From assembly GCF_030824455.1 (NCBI RefSeq), contig NZ_JAVBXR010000033.1, forward strand, positions 34,454-98,453: a DNA stretch of 64,000 bases, in the 5' to 3' direction. Position 1 is the stretch's first letter. The number at the start of each line of letters is the position of its first letter. The notes under the pieces are model-generated. The model did not search any database. It had not been told where the DNA came from and saw only the letters and a program-made list of their open reading frames with translations. This stretch comes from Desulfobulbus sp. Its GTDB lineage: Bacteria; Desulfobacterota; Desulfobulbia; Desulfobulbales; Desulfobulbaceae. Position numbers and translations under genes: made by a program. Positions 63,554 through 64,000 of the stretch are shown one piece after another.

Positions 63554-64000
63554 CTATTCCCTGATTTTTTGCACTCTGCCGCCCAGGCCGCTTAACTTCT
63601 CCACCATGTTTTCATAGCCCCGTTCAAGGTGATAAATCCTTGAAATCTCGGTGACGCCGCTTGCGGAAAGTCCTGCAATCACCAGTGAGGCCGAGGCCCG
63701 CAGGTCGGTGGCCATGACCGGCGCGCCGCAAAGCTTGTCGCGGCCAATGCCGCGCACCACGGCCCGGGAACCTTCGATGGCGATGTCGGCCCCCAATCGT
63801 TTGAGTTCGGCCACATGCATGAACCGATTTTCAAAAATCGTTTCGTGGATAATCGACGTTCCGTCGCCCTGGGCCATCAGGGCCATGAACTGGGCCTGCA
63901 GATCCGTGGGGAAACCGGGGTACGGCAAGGTGGTGACGTCAACGCTGCGCAGTCGGCAGCGACTCCGGCCGTCGACCTCAGGACAGGCAATCGTCAAGGT
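63554..64000 (-). CDS. murA: UDP-N-acetylglucosamine 1-carboxyvinyltransferase, 3' part only
   Basis: The C-terminal ~149 residues of MurA, the first committed step of peptidoglycan synthesis; the frame is open to the window end. [40 protein letters not shown] and [14 protein letters not shown] are diagnostic. It converges on the kinase gene with no gap for a terminator. The catalytic Cys lies outside the window. Confidence 0.95.
   Translation of the reverse strand, partial: TLTIACPEVDGRSRCRLRSVDVTTLPYPGFPTDLQAQFMALMAQGDGTSIIHETIFENRFMHVAELKRLGADIAIEGSRAVVRGIGRDKLCGAPVMATDLRASASLVIAGLSASGVTEISRIYHLERGYENMVEKLSGLGGRVQKIRE

Overview
The window is a chromosomal segment of a GC-rich Gram-negative bacterium. 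Core genes, outer-membrane lipoproteins, a Tat-exported molybdoenzyme with its own chaperone, and a conserved rplS-trmD-rimM-khpA-rpsP-ffh block point to Desulfobacterota, probably near Desulfobulbales. That placement is inferred from gene content and order and was not tested phylogenetically. Most of the sequence is ordinary, densely packed housekeeping DNA.

Layout. 1-2.4 kb: the 3' end of trpA, a class I/II aminotransferase and a small lipoprotein, closed by a strong hairpin. 2.5-8.9 kb (minus): a J-domain co-chaperone, a DacB-type D,D-carboxypeptidase overlapping a TrpB2-type tryptophan synthase beta chain, and a large radical SAM protein. 9.1-10.5 kb: a secreted double-AMIN protein. 10.5-24.8 kb (minus): a LolB-like lipoprotein, a TPR lipoprotein, tmk, pdxA, yraN, rnhB, then rplS, a SPOUT methyltransferase, trmD, rimM, khpA, rpsP and ffh, then fabD, lspA and ileS, many joined by stop/start overlaps. 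25-27.4 kb: three small accessory genes. 27.7-31.4 kb: a torD-like chaperone, a molybdopterin oxidoreductase and its four-cluster iron-sulfur subunit, ended by a textbook terminator. 31.5-34.7 kb: a motB-like/motA-like pair in reversed order and a pentapeptide-repeat lipoprotein.

34.7-37.5 kb is the one clearly accessory region. It holds palindromic repeats of two families, a mazEF-type toxin-antitoxin pair, a secreted thermonuclease with an excalibur domain, and a REP-associated transposase (RAYT) gene bracketed by inverted two-hairpin repeats. dnaE follows, then a monooxygenase-fold protein, an OmpA-like lipoprotein, a SAM hydrolase, a zinc-ribbon protein, hslUV, xerC, and xseB-ispA-dxs leading into an orphan vsr plus C5-cytosine methyltransferase pair.

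52.2-56.4 kb encodes one 1409-residue exported multidomain protein that I cannot assign to a family. After it come tRNA-Arg(CCG), a nucleotide-sugar epimerase, class II aldolase, a tatC reading frame broken at a run of nine T, a sigma-54 regulator and histidine kinase resembling PilR/PilS, and the 3' part of murA.

The observations most worth a second look are the tatC frameshift (this genome needs Tat for the molybdoenzyme at 28.3 kb), the inverted-repeat RAYT unit, the 1409-residue exported protein, the reversed stator-like pair with its lipoprotein neighbour, and a free-standing domain resembling the C-terminus of class II ribonucleotide reductase. I found no CRISPR array, prophage, or complete new defence system.
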